The notes: generated from the sequence alone by a model not told the origin. A stretch of DNA of 64,000 nucleotides from Rhodanobacter denitrificans (GCA_017848855.1 JAFIHF010000004.1:1-64000); one strand, 5' to 3'. Positions 55,501 through 64,000 are shown, counted from the stretch's first letter. Numbers and translations: made by a program.

Positions 55501-56403
55501 ATGAAGATCACCCGCTACGCTCCCCTGCTGCTGTGCCTGTGCATCGGCCAGGCCCTGGCCGACACGCCGATCAACCTGCAGCACGCCGCCACGCCCAGCG
55601 CGCGCATCAGCATCGGCAACGTCGCCGGCGAAGTGCGCGTCACCGCCTGGGACCGCCCGTCGGTGCAGGTGGATGGCCGTCTCGGCGAAGGCACCAAGCC
55701 GCTGGCGATCACCGGCAGCGACGACAGGCTCGCGATCGAGGTGCGGCCGCAGGGCGGCGGCGGCTGGTTCAACTGGGGCAGCGACCAGCACATGGGGCCG
55801 ACCCTGCTCGACCTGCACGTGCCACGCGGCGCCACGCTGGACGTGCGCGTGGTCAGCGCGCCGCTGGTCATCGACGGCATGGACGGCGGCGGCATCACCG
55901 TCAACACGGTCAGCGGCCGCGCGCGGATCAACGCGCGCACGCCCGCGCTCAGCGTCGACAGCGTCAGCGGCAACATCGAACTGGCCGGCCATGCCGCGCA
56001 GGCCAGCCTGCAGACGGTGAGCGGCGACATCCTCGCCCCCGTGCTGGGCGCGCAGGCGAAGCTGCAGACCATCTCCGGCCGCATCCAGGCCAGCGGCGGC
56101 CCGTGGCGCCAGCTCACGCTGAGCACGGTGTCGGGCGACGTGCAGCTCGCCGGCGGCCTCGCGCCGGACGGCAAGCTCGGCATCGACAGCATGAGCGGCA
56201 ACGTGCAGCTGCAACTGCCCGCCGGCACCTCCGCCACCGTGCACGCCAGCAGCTTCAGCGGCGACCTGCGCAGCGATTTCGGCAACGCGCAGAAATCCGC
56301 ACACGGCCCCGGCAGCAAGCTCGACGCCCGCCTCGGCAGCGGCAGCGGCTCGATCAACGTCGAGACCTTCAGCGGCGACCTGCGCATCCGTACATCAAAC
56401 TGA
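55501..56403 (+). CDS. Exported DUF4097-type beta-strand repeat protein
   Basis: A 300-residue protein with a signal peptide ending IGQALA. The mature part is a series of short beta repeats of the type VSGDILAP, TISGRIQA, TVSGDVQLAGG, SMSGNVQLQLP and SFSGDLRSDF, characteristic of the DUF4097 right-handed helix. Function unknown; such genes often follow sigma/anti-sigma pairs, consistent with a role as envelope sensor or output. It ends at a hairpin terminator. Confidence 0.88.
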   Translation: MKITRYAPLLLCLCIGQALADTPINLQHAATPSARISIGNVAGEVRVTAWDRPSVQVDGRLGEGTKPLAITGSDDRLAIEVRPQGGGGWFNWGSDQHMGPTLLDLHVPRGATLDVRVVSAPLVIDGMDGGGITVNTVSGRARINARTPALSVDSVSGNIELAGHAAQASLQTVSGDILAPVLGAQAKLQTISGRIQASGGPWRQLTLSTVSGDVQLAGGLAPDGKLGIDSMSGNVQLQLPAGTSATVHASSFSGDLRSDFGNAQKSAHGPGSKLDARLGSGSGSINVETFSGDLRIRTSN

Positions 56404-56412
56404 GTTGCCAAG

Positions 56413-56462
56413 CGCACAAACAAGAACGCCGTCGCTTGCGCGACGGCGTTTTCGTTTGTGTG
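56413..56462. terminator. Bidirectional terminator
   Basis: An inner stem AACGCCGTCGC-TTGC-GCGACGGCGTT (56425-56450) is extended by GCACAAAC and GTTTGTGTGC. It lies between the converging DUF4097 gene and the gene at 56473-57384, with a TTTTCGTTT tract on the plus side. Confidence 0.85.
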
Positions 56463-56472
56463 CGCTATCGGA

Positions 56473-57384
56473 TCAGAGATCCTGGTGGTATTGCACGTAC
56501 GGCGTGCGCGACTGGTCCGGCTCCGGCCCCGCCGGGGTGTTCGCCGGCGTGCCCGAGGACCACAGGTTCTGCGCGCCCACGCTCAGCGAGCCCTGCCACG
56601 GCAGGCGCCAAGTCACGCCGAGGTCGATGCTGTTCCAGCGGCGGTCGGGGGCGTAGCCGTTGCCCGGCACGCCGGCCAGCGGCGCCATGGTGCGGCCGAC
56701 GATGGTGCCGCTGATCGGGCCGTGGTCGACGCCGAAGCTGACCGCCTTCTGGTCCAGCGTGCTGATGCCCAGCAGGTTGCCCGGCAGCAGGTGGATGCGG
56801 CCGACGCTGGCGCCCAGGTCGATGCCGCTCTTGCTGCCCAGCGCCAAGCGGCCCTGCGCGTTGAGCTGGGAGCTGCTGTCGAAGCCGGACAGGCCGTCGA
56901 TGCTGGGCGCCACGCCCGGCAGCACGCGCGGCAGGCTGGGGCTGTTCGGCGTGCTGTTGGTGCCCACGCTCAGGCCGAGGCTGTAACGCCCGCCGAGGTA
57001 GGTGGCGCCGACCTCGCTGCCGACCACGCGCAGCGGGCTGTTGACCCAGGAGCGCTGGCTGACGTCGGCGTGCGCCTGCAGGTTCGGGGTCAGGCCGTAC
57101 TGCAGGCCGGCGCTGCTCACGCTGGCGGCGTCGACCGCATGCAGGGAGAGCGGCGTATCGCGCTGGGCCTGCGCGCCGTTGCGGTTGTCCGCCTTGAGCG
57201 CGAACAGGCGACCGTCCGCGCCGCGCCACAGCGGCACCACCAGCCCCGGCTGCACCTCGGCCATCTGCGCCGGCGGCTGCTTCAGCAGCTGCGCGGCCAG
57301 CTTGCCGTTGGCGTCGTCCACGCTCTGCCCGGCCGCCGCGAACGGCAGCAGGCACAGCAGCAGTGGAGCGAGCAGGCGACGCAT
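56473..57384 (-). CDS. Putative outer-membrane beta-barrel protein, unknown family
   Basis: A 303-residue protein with a signal peptide ending PFAAAGQ. Alternating hydrophobic strands (GLQYGLTPNLQAHADVSQRS, YSLGLSVGTN, AQGRLALGSKSGIDLGASVG, SIDLGVTWRLPWQGSLSVGA) suggest a small barrel. The C-terminus QYHQDL lacks the usual terminal Phe. No domain recognised. Upstream on the minus strand an AT-rich patch contains a TATACT -10 (57433-57438). Confidence 0.7.
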   Translation of the reverse strand: MRRLLAPLLLCLLPFAAAGQSVDDANGKLAAQLLKQPPAQMAEVQPGLVVPLWRGADGRLFALKADNRNGAQAQRDTPLSLHAVDAASVSSAGLQYGLTPNLQAHADVSQRSWVNSPLRVVGSEVGATYLGGRYSLGLSVGTNSTPNSPSLPRVLPGVAPSIDGLSGFDSSSQLNAQGRLALGSKSGIDLGASVGRIHLLPGNLLGISTLDQKAVSFGVDHGPISGTIVGRTMAPLAGVPGNGYAPDRRWNSIDLGVTWRLPWQGSLSVGAQNLWSSGTPANTPAGPEPDQSRTPYVQYHQDL

Positions 57385-57613
57385 GGGTGCAGGTCCGAAA
57401 CGGTGGATAGCGGTCGGTTACGATGGCGCTAGTATATCGCACTTTACATTTAACTAACACCGGCACAAGCCTTCGGTACAGCAATCGATGCCATGCTGTG
57501 ACCGGCTTCTCGATAGACCGGCTTGCGTTGCCCGGGGTTCACTGCTGGCGGTGGCACCGATCCGCAGGATATAAGGGGCGCCGTACGCCTCCCGATGGTC
57601 GGGTCAACCCTTG

Positions 57614-60499
57614 ATGAATGCAGCCCCCACCCCCCGCCCCGTGTCCACCCCGATAGACGATCTGGCGGGCGTGCCAGCAGCGATCGAGCAGCTGCTGAAG
57701 ACCCACGACAGTTCGAGCGTGCTGGAGATCTGCGAGCGCCTGCTGGAGGGCCTCGGGATCGCCGGCCGGCTGCACTGGCGCGCGCCGGACGCCGGCAACG
57801 CCGCCCCCGCCGGCTGGCATTTCGACCTGGCGGAAGACACCCAGCGCCAGCACGTGCTCACGCTGAGCCGCGACGAACCGCTGTCCGAACCCCTCCGCGG
57901 CAAGCTGGCCTGGCTGGGCCGGCTCGCCGACACCCGCCTGCACCAGCTCGCCGATTCCAGCCGCCTGTACGAGGCGATCTCGCGGCTGGCGCTGGCCGAG
58001 CGCCTGCAGCGCGCGCTCTACGCGATCGCCGAACAGGCCAGCGCCGAACACGACATGCCCGCGCTGATGCGCTCGCTGCATGCCATCGTCAGCAGCCTGA
58101 TGTACGCGGAGAACTTCTACATCGCGCTGTACGACCCCGCCAGCGACAGCGTGCGCTTTCCGTACTACGTCGACACGCTCGACACCGACCCGCCCGCGCC
58201 GCAGGACAACGTGCCGCTGCATGAGCTGCTGCACGGCATCACCTGGAACCTGCTGCGCCGCGGCCGCCCGCTGTTCGGCGCCACCGACGAGCTGGCGCAG
58301 GAACTCCCCGGGCAATTCCAGCTGCACGGCCCGCGCTGCGAGCACTGCATCGGCGTGCCGCTGTTCCGCGCCGGGCAGGTCGTCGGCTGCATCGTGGTGC
58401 AGAGCTACCGCGCCAGCGTGCACTACACCCGGCACGACCTCGACCTGCTGAGCTACGTGGCGCAACACGTGCAGACCGCGATCGAGCGCCGCAGCGCCCA
58501 CGTGGAGCTGGAGCGCCGGGTCGCCGACCGCACCACCGCGCTGCGCGAGGCGAACCGCGTGCTGCGCCAGCAGGTGCTGCAGCGCCAGCGCGGCGAGCGG
58601 CTGCAGGCGGCGCTGTTCCGCATCGCCGAGCTGGCCAGCACCACCGACAGCCTGGAGGATTTCTACCCCGCCGTGCACCGGGTGATCGGCGGCCTGCTGT
58701 ATGCGCACAACTTCTACATCGCGCTGATCGACGAAGAGCAGCAGCTGATCACCTTCCCCTACTCGGTGGACGAGGTGGACAACGAGCGCCCCGCGCGCCG
58801 CCACGGCAGCGGCGCCACCGAATACGTGCAGCGCACCGGCCGGCCGCTGCTGGCCGACGCGGCGACGATCGACCGCCTGTTCGCCAGCGGCGAGATCTCC
58901 CGCTTCGGCGCGCGCTCGGTGTGCTGGCTCGGCGTGCCGCTGGTCTGGGGCGACAAGGTGCGCGGCGTGCTCGCGGTGCAGAGCTACTCGCCCGAGCACA
59001 CCTACACCGAACGCGACCAGGAGCTGCTCACCTTCGTCAGCTACCACGTCGCCAACGCGATCCAGCGCAAGCATGCCGACGCCACGCTGCGGCAGGCCTA
59101 CGCCAGCCTGGAGCGCCGCGTGGTCGAACGCACCCGCGCGCTGGGCCTGGCCAACCGCGACCTGCGCGAGCAGATCGCCGAGCGCGAGCGCATCGAGCGC
59201 CGGCTGAAGTACGAGACCCTGCACGACTCGCTCACCGGCCTGCCCAACCGCACCCTGCTGCTGCAGCGGCTGGAGCAGGCGATGCAGCGCTACCAGGCCC
59301 ACCCGCACGAGCAGTTCGCCGTGCTGTTCATCGACCTCGACCGCTTCAAGGTGATCAACGACTCGGTCGGCCACCTGGTCGGCGACGACCTGCTGTTCCA
59401 GGTCGGCGGCCGCATCCGCGCCTGCCTGAAGACCCGCGACGTGGTGGCGCGCCTGGGCGGCGACGAATTCGCGGTGCTGCTGGAGCACGTGCCCGACGCG
59501 GCCGCGGCGCAGCGCATCGCCGAGCACGTGCTGAGCGAGCTGCAGGCGCCGTTCCGGCTGGGCGCGCGCGAGATCTTCACCTCCGCCTCGATCGGCATCG
59601 CGATGGCCGGCACGCACTACCGCCAGCCCGAGGAGCTGCTGCGCGACGCCGACTCGGCGATGTACCACGCCAAGGACGGCGGCCGCCACCGCGCCTCGCT
59701 GTTCGACGACCGCCTGCGCCGCGAGGCGCTGTCGCTGCTGCGCATGGAAAGCGACCTGCGCCACGCGCTGACGCGCCGCGAGTTCGTGCCGTTCTACCAG
59801 CCGATCGTCGCGCTGGCCGACGGCCGCGTCGCGGGCTACGAGGCGCTGCTGCGCTGGAACCACCCCGAGCGCGGCCTGCTGCTGCCGCAGGATTTCCTGC
59901 TGATCGCCGAGGACACCGGCTGCGCCGAGGCGATCGACTGGCTGATCTTCGAGCAGGCCTGCGCCCAGGCCACGCAGCTGGTCGGCGACTGGGGCACCAT
60001 CAGCATCAACATCTCCGGCCTGCACTTCCGCTACGCCGACTTCGACACCCGCCTGCTGGCGCTGCTGGAAAAGCATCGCGTGCCGCCGTCCAGCATCCGC
60101 ATCGAGGTGATCGAGCGCACCCTGCTGGACAACCCCACCCAGGTGAAGCAGATGCTGCAGAACCTGCGCCACCAGGGCGTGGGCATCGCGCTCGACGACT
60201 TCGGCACCGGCTACTCCTCGCTCTCCTACCTGCACCAGTACCCGTTCGACACGCTGAAGATCGACCGCTCCTTCGTCACCGAGCTCGGCGACGAGCGCAA
60301 GGACCAGGGCACGGCGGTGATCCGCGCGATCCAGGCGCTGGCCGACTCGCTGGGCATGCAGGTGATCGCCGAAGGCATCGAAGATGCCGCGCAACGCCAG
60401 GCCCTGCTCGACGTGGGCTGCCGCTACGGCCAGGGTTTCCTGTTCGCGCAGCCGCAGACCGCCGAGTACTGGCTGCGTCCGGAGCACCGGCTGTTGTAG
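57614..60499 (+). CDS. GAF-GAF-GGDEF-EAL signalling protein
   Basis: A 961-residue soluble c-di-GMP protein. Two GAF domains, about 140-295 (YAENFYIALYDPASDSVRFP) and 340-490 (YAHNFYIALIDEEQQLITFP), are each followed by a helical linker (ERRVADRTTALREANR, ERRVVERTRALGLANR). The GGDEF site is intact (RLGGDEFAVLL, 615-619), with no clear I-site seen, and the EAL domain is intact (YEALLRW, 743-745; DDFGTGYSSL). It could make or degrade c-di-GMP, with ligand control through the GAFs. ATG at 57614 is preferred to the preceding TTG. The TAG stop is supplied by the first bases of a REP element. Confidence 0.93.
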   Translation: MNAAPTPRPVSTPIDDLAGVPAAIEQLLKTHDSSSVLEICERLLEGLGIAGRLHWRAPDAGNAAPAGWHFDLAEDTQRQHVLTLSRDEPLSEPLRGKLAWLGRLADTRLHQLADSSRLYEAISRLALAERLQRALYAIAEQASAEHDMPALMRSLHAIVSSLMYAENFYIALYDPASDSVRFPYYVDTLDTDPPAPQDNVPLHELLHGITWNLLRRGRPLFGATDELAQELPGQFQLHGPRCEHCIGVPLFRAGQVVGCIVVQSYRASVHYTRHDLDLLSYVAQHVQTAIERRSAHVELERRVADRTTALREANRVLRQQVLQRQRGERLQAALFRIAELASTTDSLEDFYPAVHRVIGGLLYAHNFYIALIDEEQQLITFPYSVDEVDNERPARRHGSGATEYVQRTGRPLLADAATIDRLFASGEISRFGARSVCWLGVPLVWGDKVRGVLAVQSYSPEHTYTERDQELLTFVSYHVANAIQRKHADATLRQAYASLERRVVERTRALGLANRDLREQIAERERIERRLKYETLHDSLTGLPNRTLLLQRLEQAMQRYQAHPHEQFAVLFIDLDRFKVINDSVGHLVGDDLLFQVGGRIRACLKTRDVVARLGGDEFAVLLEHVPDAAAAQRIAEHVLSELQAPFRLGAREIFTSASIGIAMAGTHYRQPEELLRDADSAMYHAKDGGRHRASLFDDRLRREALSLLRMESDLRHALTRREFVPFYQPIVALADGRVAGYEALLRWNHPERGLLLPQDFLLIAEDTGCAEAIDWLIFEQACAQATQLVGDWGTISINISGLHFRYADFDTRLLALLEKHRVPPSSIRIEVIERTLLDNPTQVKQMLQNLRHQGVGIALDDFGTGYSSLSYLHQYPFDTLKIDRSFVTELGDERKDQGTAVIRAIQALADSLGMQVIAEGIEDAAQRQALLDVGCRYGQGFLFAQPQTAEYWLRPEHRLL

Positions 60500-60694
60500 G
60501 AGCGCACCCCCGGATCAAGTCCGGGGCAGGCTCTGTGCGCGAATGGAGCAGGAGTGAGTGGAGAGAAGTGAGAAGCGAGAGAGAGCGTACAGCTCGCACC
60601 TCCGGCTTTTCTCTCACCCCTCACTCCTCTTCACTCGCTTCTCGCTTTCGCGCACAGAGCCTGCCCCGGACTTGATCCGGGGGTGCGCTCCTAC
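60496..60694. repeat. Large nested REP element with terminal inverted repeats
   Basis: GTAGGAGCGCACCCCCGGAT (60496-60515) and its continuation AAGTCCGGGGCAGGCTCTGT face their complements ending CCTAC at 60694. Between them an imperfect purine-rich/pyrimidine-rich inverted repeat (GAGTGAGTGGAGAGAAGTGA facing TCACTCCTCTTCACTCGCTT) is nested. The outer family also occurs at 27606-27705 and 6551-6621. It separates two converging genes. Confidence 0.88.
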
Positions 60695-60701
60695 GGCGCG
60701 G

Positions 60702-61598
60702 TCACGCCGTGCCGGAAACGCCGGTCGCGCCCGCGTCGCGCAACAGGTGTTCCGCGTCCACGCGGTCGAACTGGTAGCGCTGCGCGCAGAACTCGCAGTG
60801 CACCTCGATCCGGCCGTCCTGCGCATCCAGCGTCGCTTCCACTTCCTCGCGGCCCAGCGAGCGCAGCATCGCCGCCACCCGCTCGCGGCTGCAGCTGCAG
60901 CCGAACGCCAGCGGGCGCGGCTCGAACAGGCGCACGGATTCCTCGTGGTACAGGCGGTACAACAGCTGCTCCGGCGCGGTGGCCAGCAGTTCCGCCGCGC
61001 CCAGCGTGGCGGTGAGGTGCATCACCCGCGTCCACGCGTCCGCGTCCGCCGCCGCGGCATGGCCGCCCTCGTCGGGCAGCTTCTGCAGCATCAGGCCCAC
61101 CGCGTGCTCGCCGTCGGCGGCCAGCACGAGACGGGCGGGCAACTGCTCGGACTGGGCGAAGTAGTTCTCCAGCACGCCGGCCAGATCCGCCGCACGCAGC
61201 TCCACCAGGCCCTGGTAGCGCCGGCCGCGCTCCACGTTGCCGATGGTGATCGCCATCACCGCCTGCGGCAGCGCGGCTAGCGACAGCGTCTGCGGCAGCG
61301 GCGGCTCCCAGCGCGCCAGGCCGCGCAGGCGGCCCTGGTCGGTGCATTCGGCGAACAGCAGGCGCAGCGCGCCGGTGCTCTTCAGCTGCACCGACAACTC
61401 GCCGTCGAGCTTGATGTTCGCGGTCAGCAGCGCGCTGGCCGCGAGCGACTCGCCGAGCAGGCTGCGCACGGCGGGAGGGTAGTCGGCGCGGCTGGCCACT
61501 TCGCGCCACGCCGGACCCAGCCGCACCAGCGCGCCGCGCACGCCGGCGCGTTCGAGCAGGAAGCGGTGCAGCACATCTTCGACCAGTACGGTTTCCAC
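60702..61598 (-). CDS. hslO: Redox-regulated chaperone Hsp33
   Basis: A 298-residue holdase activated by oxidation. The C-terminal zinc-binding cysteines are CxC in FGCSCSRERVAAML and CxxC in VHCEFCAQRYQFD. The N-terminal domain carries AASALLTANIKLDGELSVQL. The GTG at 61598 has GAGGTGA upstream, better than a TTG five codons before. It is divergent from mtgA across 98 bases. Confidence 0.95.
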   Translation of the reverse strand: METVLVEDVLHRFLLERAGVRGALVRLGPAWREVASRADYPPAVRSLLGESLAASALLTANIKLDGELSVQLKSTGALRLLFAECTDQGRLRGLARWEPPLPQTLSLAALPQAVMAITIGNVERGRRYQGLVELRAADLAGVLENYFAQSEQLPARLVLAADGEHAVGLMLQKLPDEGGHAAAADADAWTRVMHLTATLGAAELLATAPEQLLYRLYHEESVRLFEPRPLAFGCSCSRERVAAMLRSLGREEVEATLDAQDGRIEVHCEFCAQRYQFDRVDAEHLLRDAGATGVSGTA

Positions 61599-61696
61599 GC
61601 GATCACCTCGCAAGACTGTCGTCGCCAGATGGGGGCGAACGCCGCCCGTGCAATGGCCGCCTCTATACTGCCGCGGATTTCCGTCGACCGCCCGCC

Positions 61697-62407
61697 ATGT
61701 TCCGTCGCCTGACCTTACGTCGCCTGCTGCGCTGGATCGCGTTCGCCGCGCTGGCCTGGTTCGCGCTCACTTGGCTCGCGGTGCTGCTGCTGCGCTTCGT
61801 GCCGCCGCCCACCTCGGCGGTGATGCTGGAGCGCCAGCTCGGCGCCTGGCTGCACGGCGAACACGGTTTCCGCCTGCGCCAGCACTGGGTGCCGTGGTCG
61901 CAGGTGTCGCCGTGGGCGCCGCTGGCGATGGTGGCCGGCGAGGACCAGAAATTCCCGTACCACCACGGCTTCGACTTCGACTCCATCCACGACGCGATCG
62001 ACGCGGCCGACGACGGCGCGCGCCTGCGCGGCGCCAGCACGATCAGCCAGCAGACCGCGAAGAACCTGTTCCTGTGGAACGGCCGCAGCTTCGTGCGCAA
62101 GGGACTGGAGGCGTACTTCACCGTGCTGATCGAGCTGACCTGGCCGAAGCGGCGCATCCTCGAGGTGTACATGAACATCGCCGAGCTGGGCGATGGCATC
62201 TACGGCGTGGGCGCGGCCAGCGAGATCTACTTCCACGAACCGCCCGCGCGCCTCGGCCCGGCGCAGGCGGCGCGGCTGGCCGCGGTGCTGCCCAGTCCGC
62301 GGCGCCTGCACGCCGACCGCCCCAGCGCCTACGTGCTGCGTCGCGCGGAGTGGATCGAGCGGCAGATGCGGCAGCTTGGCGGGCCGGCGTACATCGGCGG
62401 GCGGTGA
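61697..62407 (+). CDS. mtgA: Monofunctional peptidoglycan glycosyltransferase
   Basis: A 236-residue inner-membrane GT51 enzyme polymerising lipid II. One helix (residues 14-34), then catalytic Glu in AGEDQKFPYHHGFD, GASTISQQTAKNLFLWNGRS, and RRILEVYMNIAELGDGIYGV with the second Glu. No transpeptidase domain. Length matches MtgA. It complements the bifunctional MrcB encoded at the other end of the window. Confidence 0.96.
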   Translation: MFRRLTLRRLLRWIAFAALAWFALTWLAVLLLRFVPPPTSAVMLERQLGAWLHGEHGFRLRQHWVPWSQVSPWAPLAMVAGEDQKFPYHHGFDFDSIHDAIDAADDGARLRGASTISQQTAKNLFLWNGRSFVRKGLEAYFTVLIELTWPKRRILEVYMNIAELGDGIYGVGAASEIYFHEPPARLGPAQAARLAAVLPSPRRLHADRPSAYVLRRAEWIERQMRQLGGPAYIGGR

Positions 62408-62535
62408 GCTTGCACCTTTGCGATCGTCCATGATCGCGAAGATCAAGGGCGCTTCACGATCCGGCTACACCCGGCGCCAGCACCGGCGCTAGACTGATTC
62501 GGCCCTTATCGGCGGGCTCAACGGGAGGTCCAGCC

Positions 62536-62964
62536 ATGCGTCAGGTCAGGCATCTGCTGGAAGGCAAGAGCGGCACGATCCAGACCATCGCGCCCGACGC
62601 ACCGGTGCTCGATGCGATCAAGCGGATGGCCGAATACCGCATCGGCGCCCTGCTGGTGATGCGCGGCGAACAGCTGGTGGGCGTGGTGTCCGAACGCGAC
62701 TACGCGCGCAAGGTGATCCTGCAGGGCCGCTCCTCGGCACAGACCGCGGTGGCCGAGATCATGCGCGCCGACCCGCTCACCGTGGGGCCGGAAACCGACG
62801 TGCTCGACTGCATGCGCCTGTGCACCGACAGCCGCGTGCGCCACCTGCCGGTGCTGCAGGGCGGCAAGGTGATCGGCATCATCTCGATCGGCGACCTGGT
62901 GAAGGCGGTGATCGACGCGCAGGCCGAGCAGATCGAGCATCTGGAGCGCTATATCACGGGGTGA
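62536..62964 (+). CDS. Tandem CBS-domain protein
   Basis: A 142-residue protein with two CBS motifs (LVMRGEQLVGVVSERDYARK and VLQGGKVIGIISIGDLVKAV) forming one Bateman module, the usual binding site for adenosine nucleotides. No effector domain. The ribosome site GGGAGG is 7 bases from the ATG. Regulatory target unknown. Confidence 0.92.
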   Translation: MRQVRHLLEGKSGTIQTIAPDAPVLDAIKRMAEYRIGALLVMRGEQLVGVVSERDYARKVILQGRSSAQTAVAEIMRADPLTVGPETDVLDCMRLCTDSRVRHLPVLQGGKVIGIISIGDLVKAVIDAQAEQIEHLERYITG

Positions 62965-62969
62965 AGCGC

Positions 62970-62997
62970 GGGACTCGGGACTCGGGACTCGGGACTC
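62970..62997. repeat. GGGACTC heptamer tandem array
   Basis: Four exact direct copies of GGGACTC followed by GGG, six bases after the CBS gene stop. Same unit as the element inside nadE (4146-4274), but here without an inverted partner array. Confidence 0.9.
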
Positions 62998-63014
62998 GGG
63001 AAGAGCGTAAAAGC

Positions 63015-64000
63015 TCACTGGGTGGCGTGCGGCTTTTCGGGTGCGAGGTCGGGCGACCAGCCGGCGCGGCGCGACACCCAGGTGGCCAGGGCGGCCACGC
63101 CGACGCCGGCCAGCGCGAGGCCGCCGACGCCCACGCCGAGCGCGCGCAGGCCGCTCACCGCGCTGGTCACCACGAGGTCGCCGAAGCGCCACACCGCGGT
63201 CTCCACGAAATTCTTGCCCTTGTAGCGCGTCTCGCGCGGCACCCGCGTGTACAGCGCATCCACCGCGGGCTTGGTCATGCCGTAGGCGAAGCCGCGCGTG
63301 GCCACCATCATCACCGCCAGCAGCGGCACCGCCGTGCCGAGCGCCGCCACGCTGCCGTGGCCGCCGATCATCACCATCACCAGCAGCGCCACGTTCACCA
63401 GCGACGGCAGCACCAGACCCCAGCCCGGGCCGAAGCGCACCAGCAGCCAGCGCGTGAGCGTGAGCTGCAGCAGCACGCCCAGCGTGTTGGTGGCCAGGTC
63501 GAGGTCGTTGTAGAACGCGGTGCGCGCCACGTTGCCGGCGAGATGCAGCTTCGCGTAATCGGCCACCAGCGCGTAGGCCAGCGTGCCGATGCCGTCGCCG
63601 AACAGCATCAGCAGCGCCATGTAGCGCAGGAACGGCCGCGACCACAGCTCGCGCACGCCGGCCCACAGCGAGCCGCCGATCGCCGCGCCGTCCTGCCCGT
63701 CCGGCCGCGCCAGCTCGTGCCGCGCGGACAGGTGCAGCAGCAGCGCCAGCGCGGCCGCCAGCGCCAGCGCCGACACCAGCAGCAGCGGCGCCACGCCCAG
63801 CCAGCGCACCAGCGCGCGCGTGAGCAGGGGACCGAAGATCGCGCCGGCCATGCCGCCCAGCGCGATCAGCGAGAACACCCGGCGCGCGCGGTCGCTGGTG
63901 AAGATGTCCGCCATCACGCTCCAGAACAGCGAGACCACGAACAGGTTGAACACGCTGACCCAGGTGAAGAACACCACGCCCAGTTCACGTGCGCCGATGC
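63015..64000 (-). CDS. MFS-like carrier, C-terminal part (cut by window edge)
   Basis: At least 328 residues of a hydrophobic carrier whose beginning lies beyond the right edge: the frame stays open to the last base (GARELGVVFFTWVSVFNLF). About nine membrane segments are visible, with FWSVMADIFTSDRARRVFSL between two and a Gly/Ala-rich end. It resembles MFS/NTT-type (ATP:ADP antiporter-like) proteins of bacteria, but the substrate is unknown. The C-terminal tail is charged (SRRAGWSPDLAPEKPHATQ). It is convergent with the CBS gene. Confidence 0.8.
   Translation of the reverse strand, partial: IGARELGVVFFTWVSVFNLFVVSLFWSVMADIFTSDRARRVFSLIALGGMAGAIFGPLLTRALVRWLGVAPLLLVSALALAAALALLLHLSARHELARPDGQDGAAIGGSLWAGVRELWSRPFLRYMALLMLFGDGIGTLAYALVADYAKLHLAGNVARTAFYNDLDLATNTLGVLLQLTLTRWLLVRFGPGWGLVLPSLVNVALLVMVMIGGHGSVAALGTAVPLLAVMMVATRGFAYGMTKPAVDALYTRVPRETRYKGKNFVETAVWRFGDLVVTSAVSGLRALGVGVGGLALAGVGVAALATWVSRRAGWSPDLAPEKPHATQ

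Overview
The window is a high-GC gammaproteobacterial chromosome segment. Gene content and order fit the Rhodanobacteraceae (Rhodanobacter, Dyella or Frateuria type) within the Xanthomonadales. The indicators are sucC-sucD next to pilS, a metX-metB-hom operon behind an S-box leader, GTP-dependent PEP carboxykinase, a TonB-receptor sugar locus, and several families of palindromic intergenic repeats. The genus assignment is inference. I saw no rRNA, tRNA, CRISPR array, phage or transposase gene.

Layout: 1-8088, minus-strand housekeeping genes (a TPR lipoprotein, mrcB, nadE, sucD, sucC). 8089-9729, pilS. 9745-24831, a carbohydrate locus: a LacI-type repressor divergent from a GH65 phosphorylase fused to beta-phosphoglucomutase, then a TonB receptor, an MFS permease, a TPR/2OG-oxygenase protein, an exported GH65 hydrolase, an exported GH37 trehalase and a frameshifted esterase. 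24909-26306, pilR, the partner of pilS, so the sugar locus lies inside what is normally an adjacent pair. 26377-35398, sufT-like gene, pntB-pntAb and pntAa separated by an inserted ECF sigma module, cdd, a nitroreductase, a FEN-type nuclease and a GST. 35663-38998, the methionine operon metX-metB-hom (minus strand) with a SAM-I riboswitch and met-box-like repeats. 39438-44871, a cysteine-synthase-like enzyme, an IDO-family 2OG dioxygenase, an exported creatininase-like protein, an exported beta-propeller and an exported M20 peptidase. 44917-45530, a VapBC toxin-antitoxin pair. 45747-54385, prfC, a CPBP protease, fadE with a hydrolase and a divergent TetR gene, and pckG. 54464-56403, a second ECF sigma module. 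56473-64000, a putative outer-membrane protein, a GAF-GAF-GGDEF-EAL protein, hslO, mtgA, a CBS-pair protein and the end of an MFS-like carrier.

The sugar locus reads as one pathway. An oligosaccharide enters by the TonB receptor. Periplasmic GH65 and GH37 enzymes cut alpha-linked glucose disaccharides, and the MFS permease may take up products or disaccharide. The cytosolic GH65 phosphorylase yields beta-glucose-1-phosphate, which its fused mutase domain converts to glucose-6-phosphate. A double CG-centred palindrome between lacI and the phosphorylase gene is the likely operator.

The most unusual sequence features are repeats. A palindromic array of the heptamer GGGACTC sits in frame inside nadE and adds about 43 residues. 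Nested palindromic elements lie at 27606-27705, 35407-35664 and 60496-60694, one of them supplying the stop codon of the diguanylate cyclase/phosphodiesterase gene. The methionine operon carries a -35/-10 promoter, a SAM-I aptamer and a hairpin that covers the metX ribosome binding site, with two tandem met-box-like octamers just upstream.
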